From JAOPZW01 sp963788935 (lineage in GTDB: Bacteria; Actinomycetota; Thermoleophilia; Solirubrobacterales; Solirubrobacteraceae): a DNA stretch of 64,000 nucleotides. Position 1 is the first letter of the stretch, and each line of letters opens with the position of its first letter. The position numbers were made by a program, and so were the translations under genes. Below are positions 41,276-53,089 of this stretch, one piece after another. The stretch lies in assembly GCA_963788935.1 (NCBI GenBank), contig CAWBIM010000004.1, positions 310,001-374,000 on the forward strand, read 5' to 3'. The notes below the pieces were generated by a model, which saw nothing but the letters and a program-made list of their open reading frames with translations, was not told the origin of the DNA and did not search any database.

Positions 41276-42193
41276 ATGACGAGCGCCCTGACCCACCGCA
41301 TCATCGACGGCCGCGCCTTCGCGGAGGAGCTGCTCGACGGCGTCCGCGCGGACGTGGAGGACCTGCGCGCCGCGGGCCACGGGGTCGGGATCGCGACGCT
41401 GCTCGTCGGCGACGACTACGCCGCCTCCGTCTACCAGCGCCGCATCGACCGCCACGCGACGGCGGTCGGCGTCGCCTCGCGGCCGGTGCAGATGCCGGGC
41501 GACGCGACGTTCGCCCAGGTCGTGGGCAAGATCGCCGAGCTCGACGTCGACCCCGACATCACCGGGATCCTCGTCCTGCGCCCGCTGCCCGGCCACATCG
41601 ACGACGCGCGCGTGTTCGCCCATCTGCCGGTGCTCAAGGACGTCGAGGCGCAGCACCCGGAGAACGCCGGCCTGCTCGCGCTCGGCGCCCCGCGGTTCGT
41701 CCCGTCGACGGCCGCCGCGGCCTTCGACATGCTCGACCGCTACATGCGCTCGACGGGCCGTGACCCGCAGGTCGCCTACGACGGCCTCGACCTCGTGATC
41801 GTCGGGCGCTCGAACAACGTCGGCAAGCCCGCCGCGATCCTCGGCCTGCAGCGCAACGCGACCGTCATCTCGGCCCACAAGCACACCTTCGACGCGGGCC
41901 GCCTGCCCGAGCACACCCGCCAGGCCGACCTCCTGATCGTCGCGGTCGGCGTCCCCGGCATGATCACCGGCGACCACGTCCGGCCCGGCGCGATCGTCGT
42001 CGACATCGGCATCAACCCCGTCGAGGGCCCCGACGGCAAGGTGCGCCTCGTCGGCGACGTCGACACGGAGAGCGTGCTGCCGCACGTCCGCGCGGTCTCG
42101 CCCGTCCCGGGCGGCGTCGGCCCGATCACCGACGCCTGGGTGCTGCGCAACACGGTCGCCGCGGCGCGGGCGCTGGCGAGCCACAGCCGCTAG
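41276..42193 (+). CDS. folD: FolD-family methylene-THF dehydrogenase paralogue with altered catalytic residues
   Basis: 305 aa. The NADP Rossmann half is normal: DLVIVGRSNNVGKPAAILGL, VGVPGMITGDHV, VVDIGINPVEG and SPVPGGVGPIT. The catalytic half is not. Where E. coli FolD has the YVASK lysine, this has YQRRI; where FolD has GILVQLPLP it has GILVLRPLP; where FolD has KDVDGFHP it has KDVEAQHP. The alignments have equal length, so Lys54, Gln98 and Asp121 (E. coli numbering) are all changed. Lys and Asp/Gln are linked to cyclohydrolase and folate binding, so I infer loss of cyclohydrolase activity or a different folate or pterin substrate. A separate normal FolD probably exists elsewhere in the genome. 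Confidence 0.85.
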   Translation: MTSALTHRIIDGRAFAEELLDGVRADVEDLRAAGHGVGIATLLVGDDYAASVYQRRIDRHATAVGVASRPVQMPGDATFAQVVGKIAELDVDPDITGILVLRPLPGHIDDARVFAHLPVLKDVEAQHPENAGLLALGAPRFVPSTAAAAFDMLDRYMRSTGRDPQVAYDGLDLVIVGRSNNVGKPAAILGLQRNATVISAHKHTFDAGRLPEHTRQADLLIVAVGVPGMITGDHVRPGAIVVDIGINPVEGPDGKVRLVGDVDTESVLPHVRAVSPVPGGVGPITDAWVLRNTVAAARALASHSR

Positions 42194-42206
42194 ACGGGCC
42201 CGCCGC

Positions 42207-42830
42207 GTGCGCGACGAGGGCGTGCTCGCCTCCGACGGCGGCCCCGCGATGCGGCTGGGCGACGTGCTGCGCCGCGCGCCGCTGCTGATGGACGCCCTGC
42301 GCGTCGCGCGCGCGGTCGCGGCGCCGCAGTGGCTCGTCAACGCCGGCGCGATCCGCGACGCCGTCTGGGACGACCTCCACGGCCGCCCGCCCACCGCGCC
42401 GCCGCGCGACGTCGACGTCGGGTTCTTCGATCCCGCCGACCTCACGCCGGAGCGCGACGAGGCCGTCGAGGAGGCGCTGCGCCGGCGCGCGCCGGGCGTG
42501 CGGTGGGAGGCCAAGAACCAGGCCGCCGTGCACCACTGGTACCCGCGCGTGTTCGGCCTCGAGGTCCCGCCGTTCCGCTCCTGCGCCGAGGCCATCGCGA
42601 CGTTCCCCGAGACCGCGAGCGCCGTCGGCGTCCGGCTGCTGCCCGACGACGACCTGCTCGTCGTCGCGCCGTTCGGCCTCGACGACCTGTTCGGCTGCGT
42701 GTGCCGCCACAACCCGGCGCGCGTGCCGCCCGACCTCTACGAGCGGCGCGTCGCCGAGAAGCGCTTCCGCGAGCGCTGGCCGCGGATGCGCTACGTGCCG
42801 CCCGGGGCGCCGTCGTGCGCCGGCCGCTGA
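42207..42830 (+). CDS. Nucleotidyltransferase family protein (DUF925-like)
   Basis: 207 aa from GTG 42207; an internal ATG at 42249 is an alternative start. Motifs: PQWLVNAGAIRDAVWDDLHG near residue 45, PPRDVDVGFFDP near 68 with the metal Asp pair, VRWEAKNQAAVHHWYPRVF near 97 and the closing KRFRERWP. The family (PF06042-type) is a nucleotidyltransferase fold with no proven substrate. It lies directly after folD on the same strand and ends by overlapping the convergent deacetylase gene by 40 bp. Confidence 0.8.
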   Translation: MRDEGVLASDGGPAMRLGDVLRRAPLLMDALRVARAVAAPQWLVNAGAIRDAVWDDLHGRPPTAPPRDVDVGFFDPADLTPERDEAVEEALRRRAPGVRWEAKNQAAVHHWYPRVFGLEVPPFRSCAEAIATFPETASAVGVRLLPDDDLLVVAPFGLDDLFGCVCRHNPARVPPDLYERRVAEKRFRERWPRMRYVPPGAPSCAGR

Positions 42831-43696
42831 CCGTACTCGGGGTCGAGCGCCGAGCGCAGGCGCCGCGCCTCGCCCGGCTCGAGCACCGACCGCGCGTACG
42901 TGGCGATCTCGCTCCCGGTGGCGAACCAGACGTCGCCCAACCCGCGGGCCAGGTCGACGAAGCGCCCGACGTTGCGCGCCCGCGACGGGCGCCCGCTGAG
43001 GAACGGGTGCATCGTGATGACCTGCAGGCAGCCCTCGGCGTGCATGGCCTCGAGCTCCACGCGCCACAGCTCGAGCATCTTGCCCGGCGGCTCCAGTGCG
43101 TCGCCGAGCGGCGGGTCGATGAAGAAGCCGTACTGCTCCCAGTCGTCGAGCGACCAGTGGACGGGCAGCTCGACGAGCGGGCCGCCGTCGGTCTCGAGCA
43201 GGTACGGGACGTCGTCGTCCATGAGGCTCGAGTCGTACTCGAAGCCGGTGGCGCGCAGCAGGTCGGGCGACTCGAGGCTCAGCTGCCACCAGGGCGCGCG
43301 GTAGCCGACCGGCCGCGACCCGGTCAGCGGCTCGAGGACCTCGGCCGCGCGCTCGAGGATCTCGCGCTGGCGGTCGGGCGGCAGCTCGTCGGGCGGCTCG
43401 TGCAGGTCCCCGTGCCAGCCGACCTCGTGGCCCTCGGCGACGATCCGCCGGACCATGTCGGGGTAGCGCTCGGCGGTGAAGCCAGGGACGTAGAACGTCG
43501 CGGCGATCCCGGCCCGTCGCAGCTCGTCGAGCAGGCGCGGCACGCCGACGCGCGGGCCGTAGGCCTGATGGCTCATGAGCGTCGCGCGCCGCGCGTACTT
43601 GCGGTCGACCTGGAGGACGGCCGACTCGCCGTCGACGTCGAAGGAGATGACGCACGCGCAGCGCGTGCCGGCGGGCCAGGCGAAGCGCGGCGCCAT
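42791..43696 (-). CDS. Polysaccharide deacetylase/allantoinase-like (PuuE type) protein
   Basis: 301 aa, ATG 43696, no signal. Motifs: ACVISFDVDGESAV (catalytic Asp), YGPRVGVPRLLDELRRAG, EGHEVGWHGDLHEPP (HX3-type metal His), PVGYRAPWWQLS and VITMHPFLSGRPS. This set is typical of cytoplasmic NodB-fold enzymes that act on ring imides or allantoin, not cell wall. It overlaps the NCS1 permease stop by one base (TGATG), so transporter and enzyme form a two-gene operon for a nitrogen heterocycle or imide; the substrate is an inference. Confidence 0.85.
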   Translation of the reverse strand: MAPRFAWPAGTRCACVISFDVDGESAVLQVDRKYARRATLMSHQAYGPRVGVPRLLDELRRAGIAATFYVPGFTAERYPDMVRRIVAEGHEVGWHGDLHEPPDELPPDRQREILERAAEVLEPLTGSRPVGYRAPWWQLSLESPDLLRATGFEYDSSLMDDDVPYLLETDGGPLVELPVHWSLDDWEQYGFFIDPPLGDALEPPGKMLELWRVELEAMHAEGCLQVITMHPFLSGRPSRARNVGRFVDLARGLGDVWFATGSEIATYARSVLEPGEARRLRSALDPEYGQRPAHDGAPGGT

Positions 43697-45141
43697 CAGG
43701 AGCCGAGCACCCCGGCGGGGACCTCCTCGCGCCCGTGCGCCGCCGGGGCGGGCGCGGTGCGCACGAGCGCCCAGTACAGGCCCGCGGCGACGACGATCGA
43801 CGCCAGCCACGACAGGTCGACGCCGTCGGTGGCCCGCGCGAGCGGCCCCTGGAACGCGCTCGCCAGGCCGAACTCCCACAGCCACCCGGCGACCAGGCCG
43901 GCCAGCAGCGCGACGAGCGCCCGCCAGCTCACGTCCCCGTAGCGCGACTCGTGCGCCGGCGCGTAGAGCGCCGCGACGTCCGCGCGGCCGCGGTTGACCA
44001 CGTAGAAGTTCACGAGGATGATCGCGCCCCACGAGGCGGTCCAGATCACGAACGAGTTCATGTAGTTCGTGAACGAGGTCGCGAAGGTCGACGAGGCCAG
44101 GAAGCCGACGAGGACGGCCGCGGCCAGCACGGCGGTGACGAGGCTCCCGACCCAGCGCCGGATCCGCAGGCCGGCGGCGAGGAAGCACAGCGGGGCGGAG
44201 TAGACCGACTCGACGTTGACCGCGATCGCGCCGTGGATGATCACGAGCAGGACCGGGATCGTCATGACCCCGAACAGCGAGGCGACGAGCTGGGCCGGGT
44301 CGGCGCTCGTGTCGCCGCTGGCCATCGCCGCGCCGAGGACGCCGAGCCAGAAGACGGCGATGAACGTGCCCATCGCGGAGACCCAGTAGAGCTTCTTCTC
44401 CGTCACCTCGGGGCGCGTGAAGCGCGAGTAGTCCGACGCCCACGCCACCCACGAGAACCCCCAGCCGATGCCGACCGCGGTCATGAACTGCGTCATCGCC
44501 GTGAACGCCGCGGAGCCGTGGACGGTCGCCTTGTTCCAGACGACGTGGCCCTTGGTGAGCGCCAGCACGGTCATGATCGCCATGACGACCGCGAGCACCG
44601 GGACCGTCCACTTCTCGAACGTGCGGATCGCGTAGAAGCCGAGCGTCCCGATCCCGACCTGGATGACCATGATCACCGCGGCGACGCCGTACTGCGTGCC
44701 CTTGCTGTCCGGCAGCCCGAGCTTGTGCAGGCAGAACGAGGCGGCGCTGAGGACGACGTACGTGTTCAGGCCGACCCACGACAGCGTGATCAGGCCCTGG
44801 ATCACCGCCGGGATCGCGTTGCCGCGCCGGCCGAACGCCATGCGCCCGAGCGCGAGCTGCGAGACGCCCGTGCGGTGGCCCATGATCGTGAAGAACCCGA
44901 ACAGCAGGCAGCCCGCGAGCTGCCCGACGAGCATGATGAGGATCGACTGCCACAGGCTGAGGCCGAGCTGCGGCCCGATCGCGCCGACGACCCAGCTCGT
45001 CGGCGTGATGTTCGCCCCGAACCAGATCCAGAACTGCTGGGCCGGAGTCGAGTCGCGGTCGGCGGCGCCGATCGGCTCGATGCCGTGCTGGTCGATCTCG
45101 ACCGCCTTCGCGAACTCGCCCTGCTGCACCTGCACCGCCAT
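43696..45141 (-). CDS. NCS1 family nucleobase/allantoin/hydantoin permease
   Basis: 481 aa. The start ATG 45141 has GAGGAGAGGAGAGG ahead of it. NCS1 features: FWIWFGANITPTSWVVGAIG at segment 1, FGFFTIMGHRTGVSQLALGR, RGNAIPAVIQGLITLSWVG and GFSWVAWASDYSRFTRPE at the substrate region. Twelve membrane segments can be traced. Family substrates are cytosine, purines, allantoin, uracil or hydantoins, taken up with H+ or Na+. The following gene is a PuuE-like deacetylase, so a ring imide is the likely cargo. Confidence 0.93.
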   Translation of the reverse strand: MAVQVQQGEFAKAVEIDQHGIEPIGAADRDSTPAQQFWIWFGANITPTSWVVGAIGPQLGLSLWQSILIMLVGQLAGCLLFGFFTIMGHRTGVSQLALGRMAFGRRGNAIPAVIQGLITLSWVGLNTYVVLSAASFCLHKLGLPDSKGTQYGVAAVIMVIQVGIGTLGFYAIRTFEKWTVPVLAVVMAIMTVLALTKGHVVWNKATVHGSAAFTAMTQFMTAVGIGWGFSWVAWASDYSRFTRPEVTEKKLYWVSAMGTFIAVFWLGVLGAAMASGDTSADPAQLVASLFGVMTIPVLLVIIHGAIAVNVESVYSAPLCFLAAGLRIRRWVGSLVTAVLAAAVLVGFLASSTFATSFTNYMNSFVIWTASWGAIILVNFYVVNRGRADVAALYAPAHESRYGDVSWRALVALLAGLVAGWLWEFGLASAFQGPLARATDGVDLSWLASIVVAAGLYWALVRTAPAPAAHGREEVPAGVLGS

Positions 45142-45244
45142 CTGGACCTCTCCTCTCCTCAGTGCTTCGACCGGTCCGACGGTGCGGGGCTCGTCCGCCA
45201 TGGGGGCGCGGGGGGTCGCCTCCGGGCCGGACGTCGCCCCGCGC

Positions 45245-46292
45245 TCAGTCGGCCTCGCGGGAGAACGGCAGGGCGACGCAACGGATCGCCCCGCCCCACT
45301 TCGCCAAGGTGTCGATGCCGATCGGGACCGGCGTCATCCCGTGGCGGTCGAGCTCGTCGATGATCCGCTCGAGCCGGCGGTCGATCAGGTGGCGCTCCTG
45401 GTCGATGTTCATGCCGACGGTGGCGAGGCTGCGCGCCTCCTCCTCGGTGATCTCGATGACGTCCCAACCGGCGACCGGCTCAGGGAGCCGGCCGCCGAGA
45501 GCCGGGAGGTACGCCATGACGAGACCCTCGCGGACGAGGGTCAACACGCTCAGGAGGTGCAGCCACGTGCCGGTCACCGTGGACCGGGTGCACGCGGTAG
45601 CCGAAGGGCTCGAGGTAGCGGCGCAGCCACTCAGCGCCGGCGGCGTTCGACGTGAGGTCGGTGACGCCGCACAGGACGTCCCGGCCGCAGATGATGATGT
45701 CGCCGCCCTCGAGGAAGGGGCCCGGGCCCTCGTCGCCGGCGACGCCCGGCTCGGCGCGCGGGATCGACACGTGCCGGACCTCGGGGTCCGCCGCGATGAA
45801 CGGGGCGAGCACGTCGCGCGTCGCCCACGTCTCCTTGCGCCGGAACGGACGGCGGATGCAGGTCTCGATGACGTGGCGGCCGACGACGTAGGTGGGGTCG
45901 GCGGGGTACAGGAGGCTGTGGCCGCCCTGGAGGTGCGCGAGGTAGTCCTTCTCGAGCGGGTGGTACGGGCGCGGGCGCAGGACGGTGACGCCCTCGGCCT
46001 CGAAGGCGGAGACGACGCCCTCGACGTCGTCGCGCAGCGCCGCCCACATCTCGGGCGCGCGCTCGCGGACGTCGATCTGGCCGCGCTCGTCGGGCTCGGA
46101 CAGCAGCCGCCGGATCTCGTCGGGGAGGTAGCGGACGTTGCGGTTCCACGCCGGATAGGCGAGGCCCTCGACGCTGCCGACGACGACGGCGTGCAGGCGG
46201 CCGTACTCGCTGTGGACACCGAGCTCCGGCGCCGGCCCGGAACCGGCCGCGGGCACCGTCGCCGTGGCGGTGCCGGACGTGACGTCTGCCAT
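45245..46292 (-). CDS. Amidinotransferase/arginine-deiminase fold enzyme, one-base frameshift
   Basis: About 349 aa when repaired; ATG 46292 with a GAGGAG site. The first frame shows LGVHSEYGRLHAVVVGS, FEAEGVTVLRPRPYHPLEKD, GGHSLLYPADP and LEGGDIIICGRDVLCGV. The second frame, from about 45585, shows VTGTWLHLLSVLTLVREG and ends with GGAIRCVALPFSREAD, whose Cys is the expected catalytic residue. One extra base in the PVHG/PVTG region explains the break. Members include glycine amidinotransferase, DDAH and arginine deiminase. The carbamoyl- or ornithine-handling neighbours of a classical ADI pathway are lacking. It probably shares its promoter area with the divergent marR gene. Confidence 0.82.
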
Positions 46293-46359
46293 CGAATCTC
46301 CTCGTGAGCCTTCCGTCGGCACGGCCGCCGGACGGGGTCGGCGCGAGGCTAAGACTTCT

Positions 46360-46390
46360 GGAACAGGTTGTCAAACACCTTTCCGAACAG
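46360..46390. promoter_or_regulatory. Candidate MarR operator region
   Basis: This A+T-richer stretch lies between divergent starts at 46292 and 46407. It contains GAACAG twice in the same direction (46361-46366 and 46385-46390, 24 bp apart) and an imperfect dyad GGTTGTCAAACACC at 46367-46380. The MarR product is the likely binder. Confidence 0.35.
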
Positions 46391-46406
46391 ATACATTCCA
46401 CCCCGG

Positions 46407-46961
46407 ATGAGCGGAGAGGAACAGGACCACACGGGCCGGCTCCTCGAGGAGTGGCACCAGGAGAGCCCCGAGCTCGACATGGCCCCGATCGCGGTCATCG
46501 GGCGCGTGCTGCGCGCCGCGCGCTACCTCGAGCGCGCCGTCGAGCGCGAGCTCGGCCTGCACGGCCTGAACATCGCCGAGTTCAACGCCCTGTCGGCCCT
46601 GCGCCGCGTCGGCGCGCCGTTCCAGCTCACCCCGTCCGAGCTCAGCCACCACCTGCTGTTCACCTCGGGTGGGCTCACGAAGCTGCTCGAGCGCCTCGAG
46701 CGCTCCGGCCTCATCCGCCGCGAGCCGGGGACCGACGACCGCCGCGTCGTCCTCGTCCGGCTCACCGACGAGGGCCGCGTCCGTCAGGAGGCGGCGATGC
46801 GCGCGCACCTCGCCAACGAGGAGGCGCTGCTCACCGACCTGTCCGCCGGGGACCGCGATGCCCTGTCCGAGACGCTCCGGCGCCTGCTCTTCGGCCTCGA
46901 GGAGGACGAGCGCCGCAGCCGGCCGCCCCTGCGCGCGATCGGTCGCGGCACCGCGTCGTGA
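46407..46961 (+). CDS. MarR-family transcriptional regulator
   Basis: 184 aa. The helix core reads YLERAVERELGLHGLNIAEF and NALSALRRVGAPFQLTPSEL; the winged helix is HHLLFTSGGLTKLLERLE with GLIRREPGTDDRRVVLVRLT as the wing. It is followed directly (GTGA overlap) by an M20 peptidase gene and diverges from the amidinotransferase-fold gene, so it probably controls both. The ligand is unknown; a phenolic or amino compound would be typical. Confidence 0.9.
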   Translation: MSGEEQDHTGRLLEEWHQESPELDMAPIAVIGRVLRAARYLERAVERELGLHGLNIAEFNALSALRRVGAPFQLTPSELSHHLLFTSGGLTKLLERLERSGLIRREPGTDDRRVVLVRLTDEGRVRQEAAMRAHLANEEALLTDLSAGDRDALSETLRRLLFGLEEDERRSRPPLRAIGRGTAS

Positions 46962-48122
46962 GCGCGGTCGACGACGAGCTCGGCGCGGCCCTTCCGCCCA
47001 CCGTCTTCGACCTCGACGAGATCGTCGAGGGGCTGCGCACCTGGGTCGAGGTCGAGAGCCCGACGTACGACCGCGCCGGGGTCAACCGGATGATGGACCT
47101 GGCCTGCGACGCGACCGAGGCCATGGGCGCCGCGGTCGAGCGCCGGCCCGGGGCCGACGGCTTCGGCGACAGCGTCGTGGCCCGCTTCGCGGGGGCGCAG
47201 ACCGCGCCGGGGATCCTCGTCCTCGCGCACCTCGACACCGTCCATCCGGTCGGGACGCTCGGCGACGCGCTTGCCGTTCCGGCGTGAGGGCGACCGCCTC
47301 TACGGTCCCGGCGTCTACGACATGAAGGGCGGCACGTACTGCGCCCTGTACGCCCTCCGGCAGGTCCTCGCCGCCGACGGCGTCACGCCGCTGCCGGTGA
47401 CGTTCCTGTTCGTCCCCGACGAGGAGGTCGGCAGCCCGACGTCGCGCGGGCTGATCGAGGCCGAGGCCCGGCGTCACCGCTACGTGCTCGTCCCGGAGCC
47501 CGCGCAGGAGAGCGGCGACCTCATCACCGGGCGGTGGGCGTTCCAGCGCTTCGTGCTGCGTGCGCGCGGCCGCCGCGCGCACGCCGGCGCGCGCCTGGAG
47601 AACGGGCGCTCGGCGGTGCGCGAGATCGCCGAGCAGATCATCGCCGTCGAGGGGCTGTCGGACCCCGCGCGCGACGTGACCCTGAGCGTCGGCGTGGTGG
47701 AGGGCGGGACGTTCGTGAACGTCGTGCCGGCCGAGTGCCGCGCCGAGGTGCTCGCCGTCACGCCGACCGAGCGCGACTACGCGGCGATCCGGGCGCGGAT
47801 GCTCGCGCTGCGGCCGAGCGGACCCGACGTCCGTCTCGAGGTCGAGGCCGGCCCGGTGCGCCCGCTCTACGAGCCGACGGCCGCCGGCCTCGCGCTCTAC
47901 GAGCACGCCCTCGCGTGCGCGCGCGAGATCGGGTTCGCGCCCGGCCACGGGACCGTCGGCGGGGGCAGCGACGGGAACTTCAGCGGCGCGCTCGGCGTCC
48001 CGACGCTCGACGGCCTCGGGGTCTGCGGCGACGGGTTCCACACCGACACCGAGCACCTGGCGCTCGACTCCGTCGTCCCGCGGGCGCGGCTGCTGTCCGC
48101 GCTGCTGCGCACGCTGCGCTGA
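46958..48122 (+). CDS. M20 family carboxypeptidase-like (CPG2 type), one-base frameshift
   Basis: About 388 aa when repaired. The first frame ends GILVLAHLDTVHPVGTLGDA (His and Asp of the metal site). The second begins at about 47273 and gives LPFRREGDRLYGPGVYDMKGG, FLFVPDEEVGSPTSRG (Glu pair), GRRAHAGARLENGRSA, and HTDTEHLALDS with the last ligand. Removing one T near 47271 joins GDA-LPFRREGD exactly, and 1165 nt = 3n+1 agrees. The family removes C-terminal glutamate or similar from peptides or folates. A strong hairpin terminator ends the transcript at 48149-48173. Confidence 0.85.
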
Positions 48123-48148
48123 GCGCGCGACCGCGTCCCGAGATGAGA

Positions 48149-48173
48149 ACGGCCGGGCGAGAAGCCCGGCCGT
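48149..48173 (+). terminator. Hairpin terminator after the M20 gene
   Basis: ACGGCCGGGC at 48149-48158 pairs perfectly with GCCCGGCCGT at 48164-48173 around a GAGAA loop. Only a weak T-run (GGTTTG) follows, as is common in high-GC genomes. Confidence 0.7.
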
Positions 48174-48581
48174 CAAGGTTTGAGGCGTCGCGCGAAGTTG
48201 CGCGGCTGCGGCACCGGTCGGCGCCGACGAAGATGTTGCGTGACATCGTGCTGGCGCGCGCCCTGGGGGCCACGCCTGCGTATGTCAGCCCTGATGGTCC
48301 GGCGGACCGAGTTCGTCCATGGAGACGCTCCTGTCCGGTGACGAGATTCGTGACGAACGGTATCAGTCTTGACGCAGAATGGGCGGCGCGGGGTTCTGAA
48401 CGAACGGCCCGGCCACCACGGACGCCGCGAGATAACGCGTCCGCGGCCGCCGCTCCGATGGAAGCAGTGGTGTTGATCACTCGGCTTGACTTCACCAATC
48501 GCGCGGGCGTACGGTCGGTCGGGTCATCCTCGCCCGGCCTCCGGCCCTCGCGGGGCGACACCGACCGGGGGGTTGGGTCAA
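48174..48581. other. Gene-free region with a promoter for the next gene
   Basis: 408 bases with no supported gene. G+C is lower than in genes. Near its end TTGACT (48486-48491) and TACGGT (48510-48515) are separated by 18 bases, a sigma-A-like promoter, placed 67 bp before the ATG at 48582. Confidence 0.4.
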
Positions 48582-48896
48582 ATGCTGCGCACCACGCCTT
48601 GCGCCACCGCGCTCGTCGTGGCGACCTGCGCCGTCGCCGCGCCGGAGGTTGCCGCGAGCGAGCAGCCGCCACGCGCCTGCGGGGCGGCCTGCTCGGTCGC
48701 GCCGCCGATGTCGCCGCGCGAGTTCCTCGAGCTCGTCGGAGTGCTGCCGACCCCCGGCGTTGCGGACATCGCGGCCGTACGGCGAGCACGCTGCGCGAAC
48801 CCGGAGGCGGCCGCGGAGGGCGGCGACTGCCCGCCGCCGCGCACGCTCGGAGGCGGGGGCGGCGGCGGGCCGCTGATGATGCGGCTGCGGGGCTGA
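48582..48896 (+). CDS. Small exported Cys-containing protein, unknown
   Basis: 104 aa. The N-terminus looks like a signal peptide (TPCATALVVATCAVAAPEVAA). The mature part holds Cys residues in RACGAACSV and later RCANPE and GGDCPPP, so one or two disulfides are possible. It ends with a Gly run (LGGGGGGGPLMM). No family recognised. Support is the promoter ahead, the signal, and codon bias. It converges on the cupredoxin gene 20 bp away. Confidence 0.5.
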   Translation: MLRTTPCATALVVATCAVAAPEVAASEQPPRACGAACSVAPPMSPREFLELVGVLPTPGVADIAAVRRARCANPEAAAEGGDCPPPRTLGGGGGGGPLMMRLRG

Positions 48897-48916
48897 GCGC
48901 CGGCGCGGTGGGCGCG

Positions 48917-49498
48917 TCAGGTGGCGTCGGCCGGGCGCACCTCGAACGTCTGGCGCATCCACGGATGGAAGACGCACTGGAAGCGGTGCGTGCCGACCGA
49001 CAGGCTCACGTCCCTGCTCGTGCCCTGCGCGACACCGGTGGCGCCGATGATGGCGAGGCAGTCGGGGACGAACGGGATGACCGGCAGCCCGAGCGGCACC
49101 GAGAAGGGCGGGATGCACCCGCCGCCGAACTGCGGGAACTCGGTGAACGTGTGGAAGATCCCGCCTTCGTTCGTGACGTGCAGCGTATCCCCGGCCTTCA
49201 TCTTCGTGATCCCGTTCCGGCCGCCGGAGGCGTTGATCCACCACGCGTTGTGGCCGAAGTCCTTCGGGTTGAGCTCGGCGCTGAAGTCGTCGAACGACAC
49301 GCCGCTGCCGGTGCGCTGGCAGAAGCCCGCGCCGAACTGGGCGTTGAACGTGACCGGATCGCACTGGTCGAGCAGGCGGACCTGCTCGACCTTCGCGCTC
49401 GCGATGCCCGGCACCGCCAGGCAGAGGATCCCGACGCAGGCACTGACGACCGACAGCGCCCACCGCCGCACGGCGGGCAACGAGCTGGTGCTCGGCAT
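48917..49498 (-). CDS. Exported cupredoxin (type 1 copper) domain protein
   Basis: 193 aa. A signal peptide is clear (VVSACVGILCLAVPGIASA). The copper site is complete: His in EGGIFHTFTEFP near residue 120 and the Cys-His-Met loop CVFHPWMRQTF near residue 182 (CX2HX2M). KAGDTLHVTNEGG is a typical cupredoxin strand. It probably moves electrons at the cell surface. Extra Cys in LLDQCDP, GFCQRT, GGGCIPPF and PDCLAII could form disulfides. Same strand as no other gene here; its partner is unknown. Confidence 0.83.
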   Translation of the reverse strand: MPSTSSLPAVRRWALSVVSACVGILCLAVPGIASAKVEQVRLLDQCDPVTFNAQFGAGFCQRTGSGVSFDDFSAELNPKDFGHNAWWINASGGRNGITKMKAGDTLHVTNEGGIFHTFTEFPQFGGGCIPPFSVPLGLPVIPFVPDCLAIIGATGVAQGTSRDVSLSVGTHRFQCVFHPWMRQTFEVRPADAT

Positions 49499-49819
49499 GG
49501 CTTCTCCTTCTCTGTGTCGCCCGCGGCTGCGACCACGGGCGCGTGTACGAGAGAGGCAGAGATCGAGGTCCGGGACGCGTCCGTCGCGCCCCGGTTTTCG
49601 CTCCTCACCCCCAACAGCGAAAGCTCGGCCGAGCCACCGCGAAGGTACGGGCCTCGTGCGTGGGAACACAAGGTGTCAGCGCACGAACCAGCCGTTTGTC
49701 GTTCGTTGTTGTCGCCGCCGGTACCGGTCCGGCCGCATTCAATCAACGGGTTCGTGCCGGTTTCGGCGGAGCGCGGCCGGCGTCGCCGGGCGGGCGTGGC
49801 CTGTGGCACGATCCTCCGG
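49499..49819. other. Intergenic region between cupredoxin and AraC genes
   Basis: 321 bases holding the promoters of both divergent genes. Seen: a perfect palindrome GCTCGGCCGAGC at 49623-49634 and several CGTTCGTTGTTG-type repeats near 49698-49712. No coding frame or RNA gene is convincing. Confidence 0.35.
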
Positions 49820-50260
<441 letters not shown>

Positions 50261-50270
50261 CGTGACCGCC

Positions 50271-50681
50271 ATGGACATCACGATTCACGCCACCCTCCTG
50301 CCGCACGAGGACCCGGAAGCGTCCCTGGGCTTCTACCGCGACACGCTCGGGTTCGAGGTCCGCAACGACGTCGAGTACGGCGGCATGCACTGGATCACGG
50401 TCGGGCCGCCCGACCAGCCCGGGACGTCCATCGTCCTGTACCCGCCGGCCGCCAGCCCCGGCATCACCGACGACGAGCGCCGCACCATCGCCGAGATGAT
50501 GGCCAAGGGCACCTACGCCAGCATCAACCTCGCCACGACGAACCTCGACGGCACGTTCGAGCGGCTGCAGGCCGGCGACGCCGAGGTCGTCCAGGAGCCG
50601 ACCGACCAGCCCTACGGCGTGCGCGACTGCGCCTTCCGAGATCCCGCCGGCAACCTCGTCCGCATCCAGGAGCTGCGCTGA
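50271..50681 (+). CDS. VOC (glyoxalase/bleomycin-resistance) family protein
   Basis: 136 aa from ATG 50271 (GTG 50262 possible). A single VOC fold: ITIHATLLPHEDPEASLGFY, DTLGFEVRNDVEYGGMHW, GTYASINLATTNLDG and CAFRDPAGNLVRIQEL with the Glu ligand at the end. Two such modules should form one site. In this cassette it precedes the UvrA-like gene by two bases (tgagcATG), suggesting binding or removal of a toxic compound that also damages DNA. Confidence 0.9.
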   Translation: MDITIHATLLPHEDPEASLGFYRDTLGFEVRNDVEYGGMHWITVGPPDQPGTSIVLYPPAASPGITDDERRTIAEMMAKGTYASINLATTNLDGTFERLQAGDAEVVQEPTDQPYGVRDCAFRDPAGNLVRIQELR

Positions 50682-50683
50682 GC

Positions 50684-53074
<2,391 letters not shown>

Positions 53075-53089
53075 CGCCTGACACCTCCT

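Noticed and set aside
45245..46292. Classical arginine deiminase pathway with the carbamate kinase at 5.3 kb
   Set aside because: The genes are 39 kb apart, no ornithine carbamoyltransferase or arginine/ornithine exchanger is present, and the kinase is coupled to fdrA.
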